Shown here piece after piece: positions 9,849 to 15,916 of a stretch of DNA of 25,638 nucleotides. This stretch comes from JAKEGN01 sp964465665. Its GTDB lineage: Bacteria; Pseudomonadota; Gammaproteobacteria; Steroidobacterales; Woeseiaceae. The notes under the pieces were generated by a model. It did no database searches and was not told the DNA's origin. It saw nothing but the letters and a program-made list of their open reading frames with translations. The translations under genes were made by a program, and so were the position numbers. The stretch spans positions 1-25,638 of the forward strand of contig CAYXKM010000246.1 of assembly GCA_964465665.1 (NCBI GenBank), read 5' to 3'. Within the stretch, counting starts at the first letter, position 1, and each line of letters begins with the position of its first letter.

Positions 9849-10076
9849 ATGAGTTATCCGACCAGGTTCCTGACCGCCACCGCCATTCTGTGTTTAACCG
9901 CTTGCGGCGGAGGTGGCGGCAGTGGCGGCGGTGGCAGCACGCCCCCGCCCCAGCCCCCCGTGGCCGAGACCTACACGGTTACCGCCGTCGCCATAGACCT
10001 GCAGCGTAGCGCCGACGGGCAGGTGTTGCCGGTGGACGGCCTGCCGGCGCAGGGCGCGACATTGACACTGGAATAG
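9849..10076 (+). CDS. Small glycine-rich lipoprotein
   Basis: The product is 75 residues: a signal peptide with lipobox LTAC (residues 16-19, lipidated Cys19), then a Gly/Ser-rich and Pro-rich linker (CGGGGGSGGGGS, then PPPQPP), then a short tail of about 40 residues without a recognised domain. The ATG at 9849 is preceded by GAGGG at 9837-9841, seven bases away, overlapping the TGA of the giant gene, so the two are very likely co-transcribed and translationally coupled. In the same frame an ATT at 9828 could extend it upstream, but the lipoprotein signal begins at 9849. The tail has no family match that I recognise. It may be a membrane-tethered partner of the giant protein (inference), or a remnant of a longer lipoprotein. 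Confidence 0.7.
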   Translation: MSYPTRFLTATAILCLTACGGGGGSGGGGSTPPPQPPVAETYTVTAVAIDLQRSADGQVLPVDGLPAQGATLTLE

Positions 10077-10164
10077 CGCAAAGGTCAGCCAGTAAGATTC
10101 GACGACGACTTTGGCGCTGGGGCGTCCGCTCTTCGCGATGGCAGGACACAAGGATCAACCCGGA

Positions 10165-10671
10165 ATGTTTGACAATCCGGAAATAGACCAGGGCGACTTC
10201 CCGGAGCTGTCAAGCGTCGAGTGGGCACCCATGCATCCATCGCTCAGGAAGCAGATGCTGCTCAAGGCATCGATAACGCTGGGGATCATCGTCGCAATTG
10301 GCCTTGCCGTCCATTTGAGTGAGGTCATCACGCTTGGGCCGCTGCGAGTTCAGATTCCCGTGTTTGCTATTGTCGCGGCGACGGTACTCGTCTGGCCGTT
10401 TATCTCCGTTCCGCGGCGCGGCTACGCGCTCCGCAAACATGACATCGCCTACAAAAGCGGTGTACTGGTAAACACGATCACGACAATCCCCTTTGATCGA
10501 ATCCAGCATGTCGAGACGTCGCGTGGCCCACTCGACCGACATTATGGCACATCGACACTGAAGCTCTTCACTGCAGGTGGATCAAAGGGTGATCTGAACA
10601 TCGACGGTATGGACATGGATGTTGCCGAGCACGTTCGCGGATTCTTACTGAACCGTATCGATGCGGGCTAG
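10165..10671 (+). CDS. PH-domain membrane protein, YdbS-like (bPH_2/DUF304)
   Basis: The product is 168 residues. Two hydrophobic helices (about residues 30-70) are followed by a single bacterial PH domain of the bPH_2 type, recognisable from the pattern GYALRKHDIAYKSGVL, then TIPFDRIQHVETSRGPLDR and LKLFTAGGS. The ATG at 10165 is preceded by AAGGA ten bases upstream; an in-frame ATG at 10138 is the alternative and would add nine residues. The reading frame overlaps the next gene by 11 bp. Paired YdbS/YdbT proteins are widespread in bacteria. In Bacillus this pair has been linked to bacteriocin resistance, but the function here is unknown. Confidence 0.85.
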   Translation: MFDNPEIDQGDFPELSSVEWAPMHPSLRKQMLLKASITLGIIVAIGLAVHLSEVITLGPLRVQIPVFAIVAATVLVWPFISVPRRGYALRKHDIAYKSGVLVNTITTIPFDRIQHVETSRGPLDRHYGTSTLKLFTAGGSKGDLNIDGMDMDVAEHVRGFLLNRIDAG

Positions 10672-12151
10672 TTCCTCCGAGTGGCGCCGCACATCGCCAC
10701 TTGCGGTGCTGTTCTTTCTCGGTCGACTGCTGAAAGGAGTCGCAAAGAATATTACGCAGGCGCTTGCGCCTCTCGTGGCATTGTTCGTTGCCATCGAAGG
10801 TTCACCAATGGTCCGTATCGGCGTCGCGCTGATTGTTGGTGCGGCGATCATCGCCGTTCTCTCGATACTTCGATACCTGTTCTTTCGGTATCAGGTAACA
10901 GACGATTCCATCCTGATACGTGATGGCATATTCAGGAAAAAGCAGCTCGACATAAAATTCCATCGTATTCAGGGCGTCAGCACGGAGCAAAACGTTTTTG
11001 CCAGGTGGCTCGGCCTGGTAAACATCAGGCTTGACACGGCAGGATCATCGTCCGATGAAGCAGTGCTTCCGGCAATCAGGGCCGCCTATGCGCACGAACT
11101 CCAGACGCGCATAGACGGCACCGCGAACGGTGGCGATGGACGACCGGAGCAGCCCGATTCGCTCCTGAGGCTGAGTTTCGCTGACGTGGTTCGTGTTGGC
11201 CTCGCCGATGGTCGTGCGCTGCTGCTTCTCGCTGCTCTCGGCCCACTTTTGGAACAAGGCGGTGACCGGCTGGAGCGCTTGATTAACAATGCTGCAGAGA
11301 CAGGCGTTGATCGACTTCAGTCTTTCGGCTCTGGCGGTGGATTATCGGTGGTGCTGACGATCGTTGCCGTCGCCTTACTGGCGCTGGCAATCGGCTCTGT
11401 CGTCGCCGCTTTCCTGCGCTTGCATGATTTCCGTCTGACCCTCGATGGCAGACGATTGCAAACGGTCGGCGGCTTGCTGACCCGGCATCAGGCTTCGATG
11501 AGCGTCAACAAGGTTCAACTCGTTCGCATGACCCAGAACATTGTCCTGCGCCTGTTCAGACGGTACCGGTTGACGGTACGGCAGATCAGCAGCGCCGGTA
11601 ACAAGAATGAAAGCAGGAGCATTGTCATTCCAATAGTGGATGAAGAATGCGGAGATTGGCTGACACGCGAACTTCTGGAGCCGGAGGGACGTGACGTCAG
11701 AATGAACCCTGCGGACAGCCGCTTTATTCGTGTGAACCGACAGTTCATACGTTCGCGAGTCGTTCTTTTCGGCCTGCTCCCGCTGGTTCCTATGGCGGTG
11801 CCGATGCTGAAGGGCTTTGGAGTATTCGCAACGGCCGGATTGCTCTGGCCCGTCCTGGTCTACATTGCCGTTCGCCGCTACTGGTCGCGCCTCGGCTTTT
11901 ACCTGACCGACAACGCGATGATTCGCCGCCGCGGATTTGTCGGGTTCGGTCTCGATGCCTTTCTGAGCCGGAAGGTCCAGCGCGTGACTGTGTCTCAGTC
12001 CATTTTCCAGAAGCGACGAGGCTATGCGACCGTCCGGATCTACCTGGCCGCCGGCACCGTGCGACTCCCATACCTCGGGTTCGAGGACGCGAACCGGCTG
12101 CGCGACTACCTTCTGTACAAGGTCGAGTCCACGGCTGTGGATTGGCACTGA
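10661..12151 (+). CDS. PH-domain membrane protein, YdbT-like (three bPH_2 repeats)
   Basis: The product is 496 residues, the usual length for YdbT. Three bPH_2 units are visible: one from about residue 85 (RYQVTDDSILIRDGIF, then HRIQGVSTEQN), one from about residue 250 (DFRLTLDGRRLQTVGGLL, then VNKVQLVRMTQN), and a third from about residue 410 (GFYLTDNAMIRRRGFVG, then RKVQRVTVSQSIFQKR). Each follows hydrophobic helices. The start ATG lies inside the end of the YdbS-like gene, so the two are translationally coupled and probably form one membrane complex. It ends 28 bp before the convergent amidohydrolase gene, with no clear terminator hairpin. The bases of this pair are less GC-skewed than the giant gene. 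Confidence 0.9.
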   Translation: MRASSSEWRRTSPLAVLFFLGRLLKGVAKNITQALAPLVALFVAIEGSPMVRIGVALIVGAAIIAVLSILRYLFFRYQVTDDSILIRDGIFRKKQLDIKFHRIQGVSTEQNVFARWLGLVNIRLDTAGSSSDEAVLPAIRAAYAHELQTRIDGTANGGDGRPEQPDSLLRLSFADVVRVGLADGRALLLLAALGPLLEQGGDRLERLINNAAETGVDRLQSFGSGGGLSVVLTIVAVALLALAIGSVVAAFLRLHDFRLTLDGRRLQTVGGLLTRHQASMSVNKVQLVRMTQNIVLRLFRRYRLTVRQISSAGNKNESRSIVIPIVDEECGDWLTRELLEPEGRDVRMNPADSRFIRVNRQFIRSRVVLFGLLPLVPMAVPMLKGFGVFATAGLLWPVLVYIAVRRYWSRLGFYLTDNAMIRRRGFVGFGLDAFLSRKVQRVTVSQSIFQKRRGYATVRIYLAAGTVRLPYLGFEDANRLRDYLLYKVESTAVDWH

Positions 12152-12179
12152 GCGCGACAGATTGACCCCCGCACGCTTA

Positions 12180-13178
12180 TTACTCGTGGTGGCGCGCCAT
12201 TTCCTCTTCGCTCAGTCTGAGAAACCGGGCGGCATTGTTGTAAAGAACGTCACGCTTCTGGCCCTGGTCCAGGAAGTCGGCAGAGTCAATCGCGTCGATG
12301 CAGCTTTCGATGGCGCCGGGCCAGTTCATCTGATCGGAACCGAACATGATCCGCTTCCCGAATCCTGCTTCGACGATCCGGCGAAAATAGCGGTAAAACT
12401 CCTTGCGCGGTAATGCGTAGCAGAGAACGCCGGTATCGACATGTACCCGGGGGTATGCCCACATTAGCGCCAGCATGTCGTCGAGCATTGGCCATCCTGC
12501 ATGCATAACGTACACGCGCAGTTCGGGATGGCGCACAAGAGCTTCCTCCAACACGAGAGCACTGTGCAACCGAGCGCGGTATTTCTCCATACCCGGGATT
12601 GCGGGCGCACCCGGCGGCCCGGTGCCGATATGAATACCGACTGGAACATCGAGTTCTTCGGCCGCTGCCAGGTAGGGCCCGAATTTCGGGTCGTCGGGCG
12701 AGATGCCGGCATATTGAATGGCAACTTCAGCGAATACCTCGTAGCGGCCCGCTGCGAACATCTCCCGTACCTCGTCCGCCCCCGGGTCGTTGGGATGAAA
12801 TGCAAAACCCAGCGCTGGAATGATCCGGTCGCCGCCGGCCTCACGCCATCGCTCCAGGTACGGGCCGCTCGTGACCCCGATGACGTTGCGGCGGCGCAGT
12901 ATCTCGAGCGTCTCCGTCATCAACTCATCATTCGAAGCGGATCCTCTTAACGGTTCATCGCAGGGTGGGTTCCGGAGCCAATCTCCGATCACGGCCGGCC
13001 ACGGCCGCGCGGGATCGTGACCGGGATGCTCGCCGCCCGGGCAGATGTGAGTTGGCGGCGGCCCATTGAGGGCCGCGCCATGTGCATGAAGATGCATATC
13101 GATCACCGGCGCTTCTGCCCGGGCGAGAGCGGGCGCAACGAAGATGAGCGAAACAAAGAAAGCCGTCGAACGGTTCAT
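12180..13178 (-). CDS. Exported amidohydrolase (amidohydrolase-2 / PF04909-like TIM barrel)
   Basis: The product is 332 residues with a signal peptide (cleavage near ALARA, residue 21), so it is periplasmic or secreted. Metal-site motifs of the superfamily are present: H29-x-H31 after strand 1 (DMHLH), His183 (VGIHIGTG), His226 (VMHAGWP) and Asp282 (FGSDQMNWP). An insertion rich in His, Pro and Cys (about residues 34-60, THICPGGEHPGHDP) follows strand 1. PF04909 members hydrolyse or decarboxylate small cyclic or aromatic compounds; the substrate here cannot be told. A GFA-like gene lies 56 bp upstream on the same strand and may be co-transcribed. The Shine-Dalgarno is weak, though the signal peptide supports this start. 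Confidence 0.88.
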   Translation of the reverse strand: MNRSTAFFVSLIFVAPALARAEAPVIDMHLHAHGAALNGPPPTHICPGGEHPGHDPARPWPAVIGDWLRNPPCDEPLRGSASNDELMTETLEILRRRNVIGVTSGPYLERWREAGGDRIIPALGFAFHPNDPGADEVREMFAAGRYEVFAEVAIQYAGISPDDPKFGPYLAAAEELDVPVGIHIGTGPPGAPAIPGMEKYRARLHSALVLEEALVRHPELRVYVMHAGWPMLDDMLALMWAYPRVHVDTGVLCYALPRKEFYRYFRRIVEAGFGKRIMFGSDQMNWPGAIESCIDAIDSADFLDQGQKRDVLYNNAARFLRLSEEEMARHHE

Positions 13179-13234
13179 TGCGCTATCTCATGCTACCAAC
13201 GAGGACGCTGGTACAAGACCTCAGTATCAGGACG

Positions 13235-13675
13235 CTAGGCTGCTGGCGCCGGCCACGTGAAATCGGGGCGCAATCCGTCGTACACCGGACGGCCGTCCTT
13301 CGGTTTCGTCGCACCCTGCGACGCATCAAAAAATGCATGGTAGGTCGCTGGCAGTTTTTTGGCGTCGAAGCCCATCAGGTTCGGCACGATGGCGCGTATG
13401 CGCTTCTGCTTGTCGTCGAGCATGACCGGCGTGCTGCAGGTCTTGCAGACGCATAGCTCCAGTGGTCCGTCCGGGTTCTGGTCGTTGAACGGCATGCGTT
13501 TCAACTCACCGGGTTTGTCCACCTTGAGGTCGTCGTGCTTGAAGAAGACGACGTGCGTGTCCGCCTGTTTTGTTACGCGCTTGCAGACGGAGCAGTGGCA
13601 GGTATGGTTGTCGATAGGGTCTTTGTCGGCGTGCGTATGGACATGGTCGCAGCCCCCCGCATATTTGTGTGGCAT
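13235..13675 (-). CDS. GFA-family-like zinc protein (CENP-V/GFA fold)
   Basis: The product is 146 residues from the ATG at 13675, chosen because AAGAGGAAA lies just upstream; a longer frame to 13750 has no ribosome binding site. Cysteines fall in three groups: Cys9 (GGCDH), Cys26/28/31 (CHCSVC) and Cys75/77/80 (CVCKTC), as in glutathione-dependent formaldehyde-activating (GFA)-like proteins that bind two zinc ions. The usual first GGCxCG motif is GGCDHVHTH here, so a histidine replaces the second cysteine. Most members are of unknown function despite the family name. It probably heads a two-gene unit with the exported amidohydrolase downstream. A dyad lies in its leader. Confidence 0.75.
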   Translation of the reverse strand: MPHKYAGGCDHVHTHADKDPIDNHTCHCSVCKRVTKQADTHVVFFKHDDLKVDKPGELKRMPFNDQNPDGPLELCVCKTCSTPVMLDDKQKRIRAIVPNLMGFDAKKLPATYHAFFDASQGATKPKDGRPVYDGLRPDFTWPAPAA

Positions 13676-13702
13676 GGCAAGATTTCCTCTTCTTGTCGCA
13701 GA

Positions 13703-13717
13703 TTCGGTTACACCGAA
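13703..13717. promoter_or_regulatory. Perfect dyad in the leader of the GFA-like gene
   Basis: TTCGGT-TAC-ACCGAA is a perfect 6-bp inverted repeat 27 bp upstream of the minus-strand start at 13675. A further half-site, TTCGGTGA, lies 18 bp away at about 13726. This could be an operator for the minus-strand unit or a small RNA hairpin. Confidence 0.4.
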
Positions 13718-13861
13718 ACGACAGCTTCGGTGACGAGTCGGTCTGTTCACGTTCGATTATACGCCGGACCGAAGCACTTGACCGGCGCGGCAGCTGGCCA
13801 GCCGGATCGTGTGCTTGACCGCTCGCCGGACGTCATCAATTGACCGCCCGACGACGCAAAA

Positions 13862-13879
13862 TGTAACCTTGACGTTACA
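13862..13879. promoter_or_regulatory. Operator-like dyad 1 of the membrane protein/XRE operon
   Basis: TGTAACCTTGACGTTACA is an 18-bp dyad with 6-bp perfect arms (TGTAAC/GTTACA). It contains the predicted -35 hexamer. Its sequence matches the reverse complement of dyad 2 at 17 of 18 positions. Confidence 0.7.
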
Positions 13880-13898
13880 CTTGTCCATCCACCATAAT
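13869..13898 (+). promoter_or_regulatory. Predicted sigma70-like promoter of the membrane protein/XRE operon
   Basis: TTGACG (13869-13874) and CATAAT (13893-13898) are separated by 18 bp. The predicted transcription start is near 13905, giving a leader of about 24 nt before the ATG at 13929. Both hexamers touch the flanking dyads, which suggests repression by blocking RNA polymerase. Confidence 0.6.
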
Positions 13899-13915
13899 GT
13901 AACTTCAAGGTTACA
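13898..13915. promoter_or_regulatory. Operator-like dyad 2 of the membrane protein/XRE operon
   Basis: TGTAACTTCAAGGTTACA has the same 6-bp arms as dyad 1, lies 36 bp downstream of it start to start, and covers the predicted transcription start. It is dyad 1 in opposite orientation with one base changed. Confidence 0.7.
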
Positions 13916-13928
13916 TAGGGGCGACAGA

Positions 13929-14372
13929 ATGAACGACGAAACTGAACTCCGCTCCCGCCAGCGGCGCGTGGTCCTGATGGTGATGGCATCCGCGTTCCTG
14001 GCGTGGCAGGTGCCGTACATGGATGCTTTCTCCGGCATGGATTCGGCGGGTTCTTCACCGCTGGACATCGTTTCGTTCATCGGCTTTGTCGCCTGGGCTG
14101 GCGGACTCGTCTGGCTGCTGGCTCGCGGGAGGGTCCTGGTTCGCCGCGCCTCGCCGGCTGTGCGTTCGGCGCTGGAGGACGAGCTCGTAAGGGCCAACCG
14201 AGCCAAGGCCTTTAACGTCGGTTACGTCGCCGCCGTCGGAGTGGCGGCAGTCATGTTCAGCTTGTCGCTCTTCCTTCCCGTGAGCGGTACGGATGCGGCA
14301 CATGTCGTCCTGATAGCCGGTGTGGTTACGCCGCTGTACGCTTTCGCCGTACTCGAGCGCATTAATGCCTGA
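13929..14372 (+). CDS. Four-helix membrane protein paired with an XRE regulator
   Basis: The product is 147 residues with four predicted membrane helices (about residues 14-34, 45-65, 95-115 and 123-143). The loop between helices 2 and 3 contains RRASPAVRSALEDELVRANR, an arrangement seen in small integral membrane proteins encoded next to YozG-like regulators. I know no enzymatic motif. The ATG at 13929 is preceded by AGGGG (13917-13921); a frame running back to 13809 would pass through the operator-promoter region and is unlikely. The gene overlaps the XRE regulator by 8 bp. Expression is probably controlled by the two dyads upstream, with the co-encoded XRE protein as the obvious candidate repressor (inference). 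Confidence 0.8.
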   Translation: MNDETELRSRQRRVVLMVMASAFLAWQVPYMDAFSGMDSAGSSPLDIVSFIGFVAWAGGLVWLLARGRVLVRRASPAVRSALEDELVRANRAKAFNVGYVAAVGVAAVMFSLSLFLPVSGTDAAHVVLIAGVVTPLYAFAVLERINA

Positions 14373-14574
14373 CCATCCGGAACTTGGCAATGCACTAAGG
14401 GAACTACGCGGCGAAGCAGGCCTGACGCAGGCGCAGCTGGCTGAGGCAATAGGCGTCAGCCGCAAGACAATAAATACCGTCGAGAACGGGGTCTTTGTTC
14501 CCTCGAGCATTCTTGCGCTGAGACTGGCGCAGGCACTCGGGGTGCCGGTCGAGCGCGTGTTCTGGTTGAAGTAG
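14365..14574 (+). CDS. Small XRE-family HTH transcriptional regulator
   Basis: The product is 69 residues, almost wholly a Cro/CI-type helix-turn-helix: LRELRGEAGLTQAQLAEAIG (residues 11-30), VSRKTINTVENG (31-42), then ALRLAQALGVPVERVFWL. It resembles the short YozG/Xre-like regulators of about 67-70 residues. The ATG overlaps the last codons of the membrane-protein gene and there is no strong Shine-Dalgarno of its own, so translation is probably coupled. It likely regulates its own operon, but binding to the TGTAAC dyads is not shown by sequence alone. Confidence 0.9.
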   Translation: MPDHPELGNALRELRGEAGLTQAQLAEAIGVSRKTINTVENGVFVPSSILALRLAQALGVPVERVFWLK

Positions 14575-14695
14575 TCGCAGGACGACTTTCGCACTGGTCT
14601 TTCGGCCCAGGTCCGGCCCTGGGTTGCTGAAAAAAACAGTCATTCGATTGCGAAAAAGATCATGTGGACGAGATTCCGCGACCCGATGTTGGCTA

Positions 14696-14725
14696 TTGAC
14701 TCGCAACAACCTGGGGCATTAGAGT
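14696..14725 (+). promoter_or_regulatory. Predicted sigma70-like promoter of the TetR gene
   Basis: TTGACT (14696-14701) and TAGAGT (14720-14725) are separated by 18 bp, 30 bp upstream of the GTG start. The -10 hexamer overlaps the dyad at 14722-14743. Confidence 0.5.
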
Positions 14726-14743
14726 TGATTGATTGATCAACTC
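14722..14743. promoter_or_regulatory. Operator-like dyad upstream of the TetR gene
   Basis: GAGTTGAT-N6-ATCAACTC is a perfect dyad with 8-bp arms, the size and symmetry usual for TetR-family operators. It overlaps the predicted -10 and start of transcription, and ends 12 bp before the GTG, so autorepression of the TetR-DUF1761 unit is likely. Confidence 0.7.
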
Positions 14744-14755
14744 AGGAGTCATCAG

Positions 14756-15367
14756 GTGAGCGATACGCGCGAGCGCATCGTCGTAGCGGCCATGGAACTG
14801 TTCTGGGAAAAGGGTTACGGCTCGACGAGCATCGCCGACATCCTGAAAAAGGCCGGCGCGAACAGCGGCAGCCTCTACCACTATTTCCCGGCGAAGCAGG
14901 ACGTGTTGAACGCGGTGCTCGATACCTATCACCAGGGCATCGGGCCGATGTTGCTTGACCCCGCCTGGGACGGCGTCGCGGACCCCATCGAGCGGGTCTT
15001 TGTCCTCCTCGGTCGCTATCGGCGATTCCTCATCGACACGGACTACTTCTACGGCTGCCCGATAGGCAGCCTCGCGCTGGAGATCCATGAGCCGGACCCG
15101 GCGGTCCGCGAGCGGCTGGCGGCAAATTTCGACGCCTGGACAGCTGCTGTCGAAGGTTGTTTTGACAAAGCATCCAAACGCTTGCCTGTCGACGTCGATC
15201 GCAAGGCGCTCGCGCAGTTCGTCCTGACCACGATGGAAGGCGGGGTCATGCAGTCGCGCACGCATCGCAACCTGGAGGCTTTTGATGCCTCTGTCGGCCA
15301 GCTCCGTCGCTACATCGATGGTTTGCAGGCGTTGGCGGGCAGCGGTGCCGAAAAAAGAATGAGGTAA
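14756..15367 (+). CDS. TetR/AcrR-family transcriptional regulator
   Basis: The product is 203 residues from a GTG at 14756, chosen for the CAGGA sequence eight bases upstream; an in-frame start at 14729 would lie inside the operator. The N-terminal helix-turn-helix is typical (SIADILKKAGANSGSLYHYF, about residues 25-44). The ligand-binding domain carries YGCPIGSLALEI (about residues 98-109), a signature seen in YxaF/LmrA-like and related TetR subfamilies. The ligand is unknown. The DUF1761 gene follows after 33 bp on the same strand and is the probable target. Confidence 0.93.
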   Translation: MSDTRERIVVAAMELFWEKGYGSTSIADILKKAGANSGSLYHYFPAKQDVLNAVLDTYHQGIGPMLLDPAWDGVADPIERVFVLLGRYRRFLIDTDYFYGCPIGSLALEIHEPDPAVRERLAANFDAWTAAVEGCFDKASKRLPVDVDRKALAQFVLTTMEGGVMQSRTHRNLEAFDASVGQLRRYIDGLQALAGSGAEKRMR

Positions 15368-15400
15368 CGACGACAACACTAACAACAAGAGGAACTGACG

Positions 15401-15808
15401 ATGGAGAACGCATTAACGCAGATCAACCACCTTGCGGTGATCGCCGCAGCCGTATCGGCCTTTTTGTTGGGCGGCCTGTGGTATTCGCTGCTGTTCGGCA
15501 AAGCATGGATGTCGGCGACTGGCATTTCGGAGGAACAGGCGGCGCAGGCGAATCAGGCAAAAATCTTTGCGGTTGCATTCATCTGGTCATTGCTCGGCGC
15601 CTATGTGTTCGCCATGTTCCTCGGGCCGGAGCCCGCTCTTGCGTTCGCGGCCGGGGTCGGCTTTCTCGCCGGCCTTTTCTGGGTCGCGGGCTCATTCGCC
15701 ATCAACTACCAGTTTGAGCAGAGGCCGGCAAAACTTCTGTTCATCAACGGCGGCTATCACACGCTGCAATACACTCTCTACGGCACAGTGTTGGGGCTAT
15801 GGCACTAG
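15401..15808 (+). CDS. DUF1761-family membrane protein
   Basis: The product is 135 residues with four membrane helices. The conserved DUF1761 features are visible: an N-terminal helix ending GGLWYSLLFGKAWM (about residues 24-38), a middle helix pair, and a C-terminal INGGYHTLQYTLYGTVLG segment. A strong ribosome binding site (AGAGGAA) precedes the ATG. Such proteins often lie beside TetR-type regulators. The biochemical role is unknown; a small-molecule transport or stress role is only a guess. Confidence 0.88.
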   Translation: MENALTQINHLAVIAAAVSAFLLGGLWYSLLFGKAWMSATGISEEQAAQANQAKIFAVAFIWSLLGAYVFAMFLGPEPALAFAAGVGFLAGLFWVAGSFAINYQFEQRPAKLLFINGGYHTLQYTLYGTVLGLWH

Positions 15809-15876
15809 GAGACCATCGCGCCCACGGCGGGAGTGGCTTGCGGCCTTAGTCCACATCGGCCATGCTGGCAGCGAAC

Positions 15877-15904
15877 CTCCTGGTTGCTCGGGAGTATCCA
15901 GGAG
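15877..15904 (+). other. Hairpin covering the ribosome binding site of the MTHFR-like gene
   Basis: CTCCTGG (15877-15883) pairs perfectly with CCAGGAG (15898-15904) across a 14-nt loop. The 3' arm contains the only good Shine-Dalgarno (AGGAG, 15900-15904) before the preferred GTG start at 15917. The pairing is seen directly; a role in translation is an inference. Confidence 0.4.
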
Positions 15905-15916
15905 CGCCGCGCCGTC

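Noticed and set aside
13809..13928. Longer N terminus for the four-helix membrane protein
   Set aside because: It would translate through both dyads and the predicted promoter; the ATG at 13929 has its own AGGGG ribosome binding site.
14573..14623. Terminator after the XRE gene
   Set aside because: Two small hairpins are possible (AGTCG/CGACT at 14573-14587; CCCAGG/CCTGGG at 14606-14623), but the stems are short and neither is followed by a proper T-run on the plus strand.
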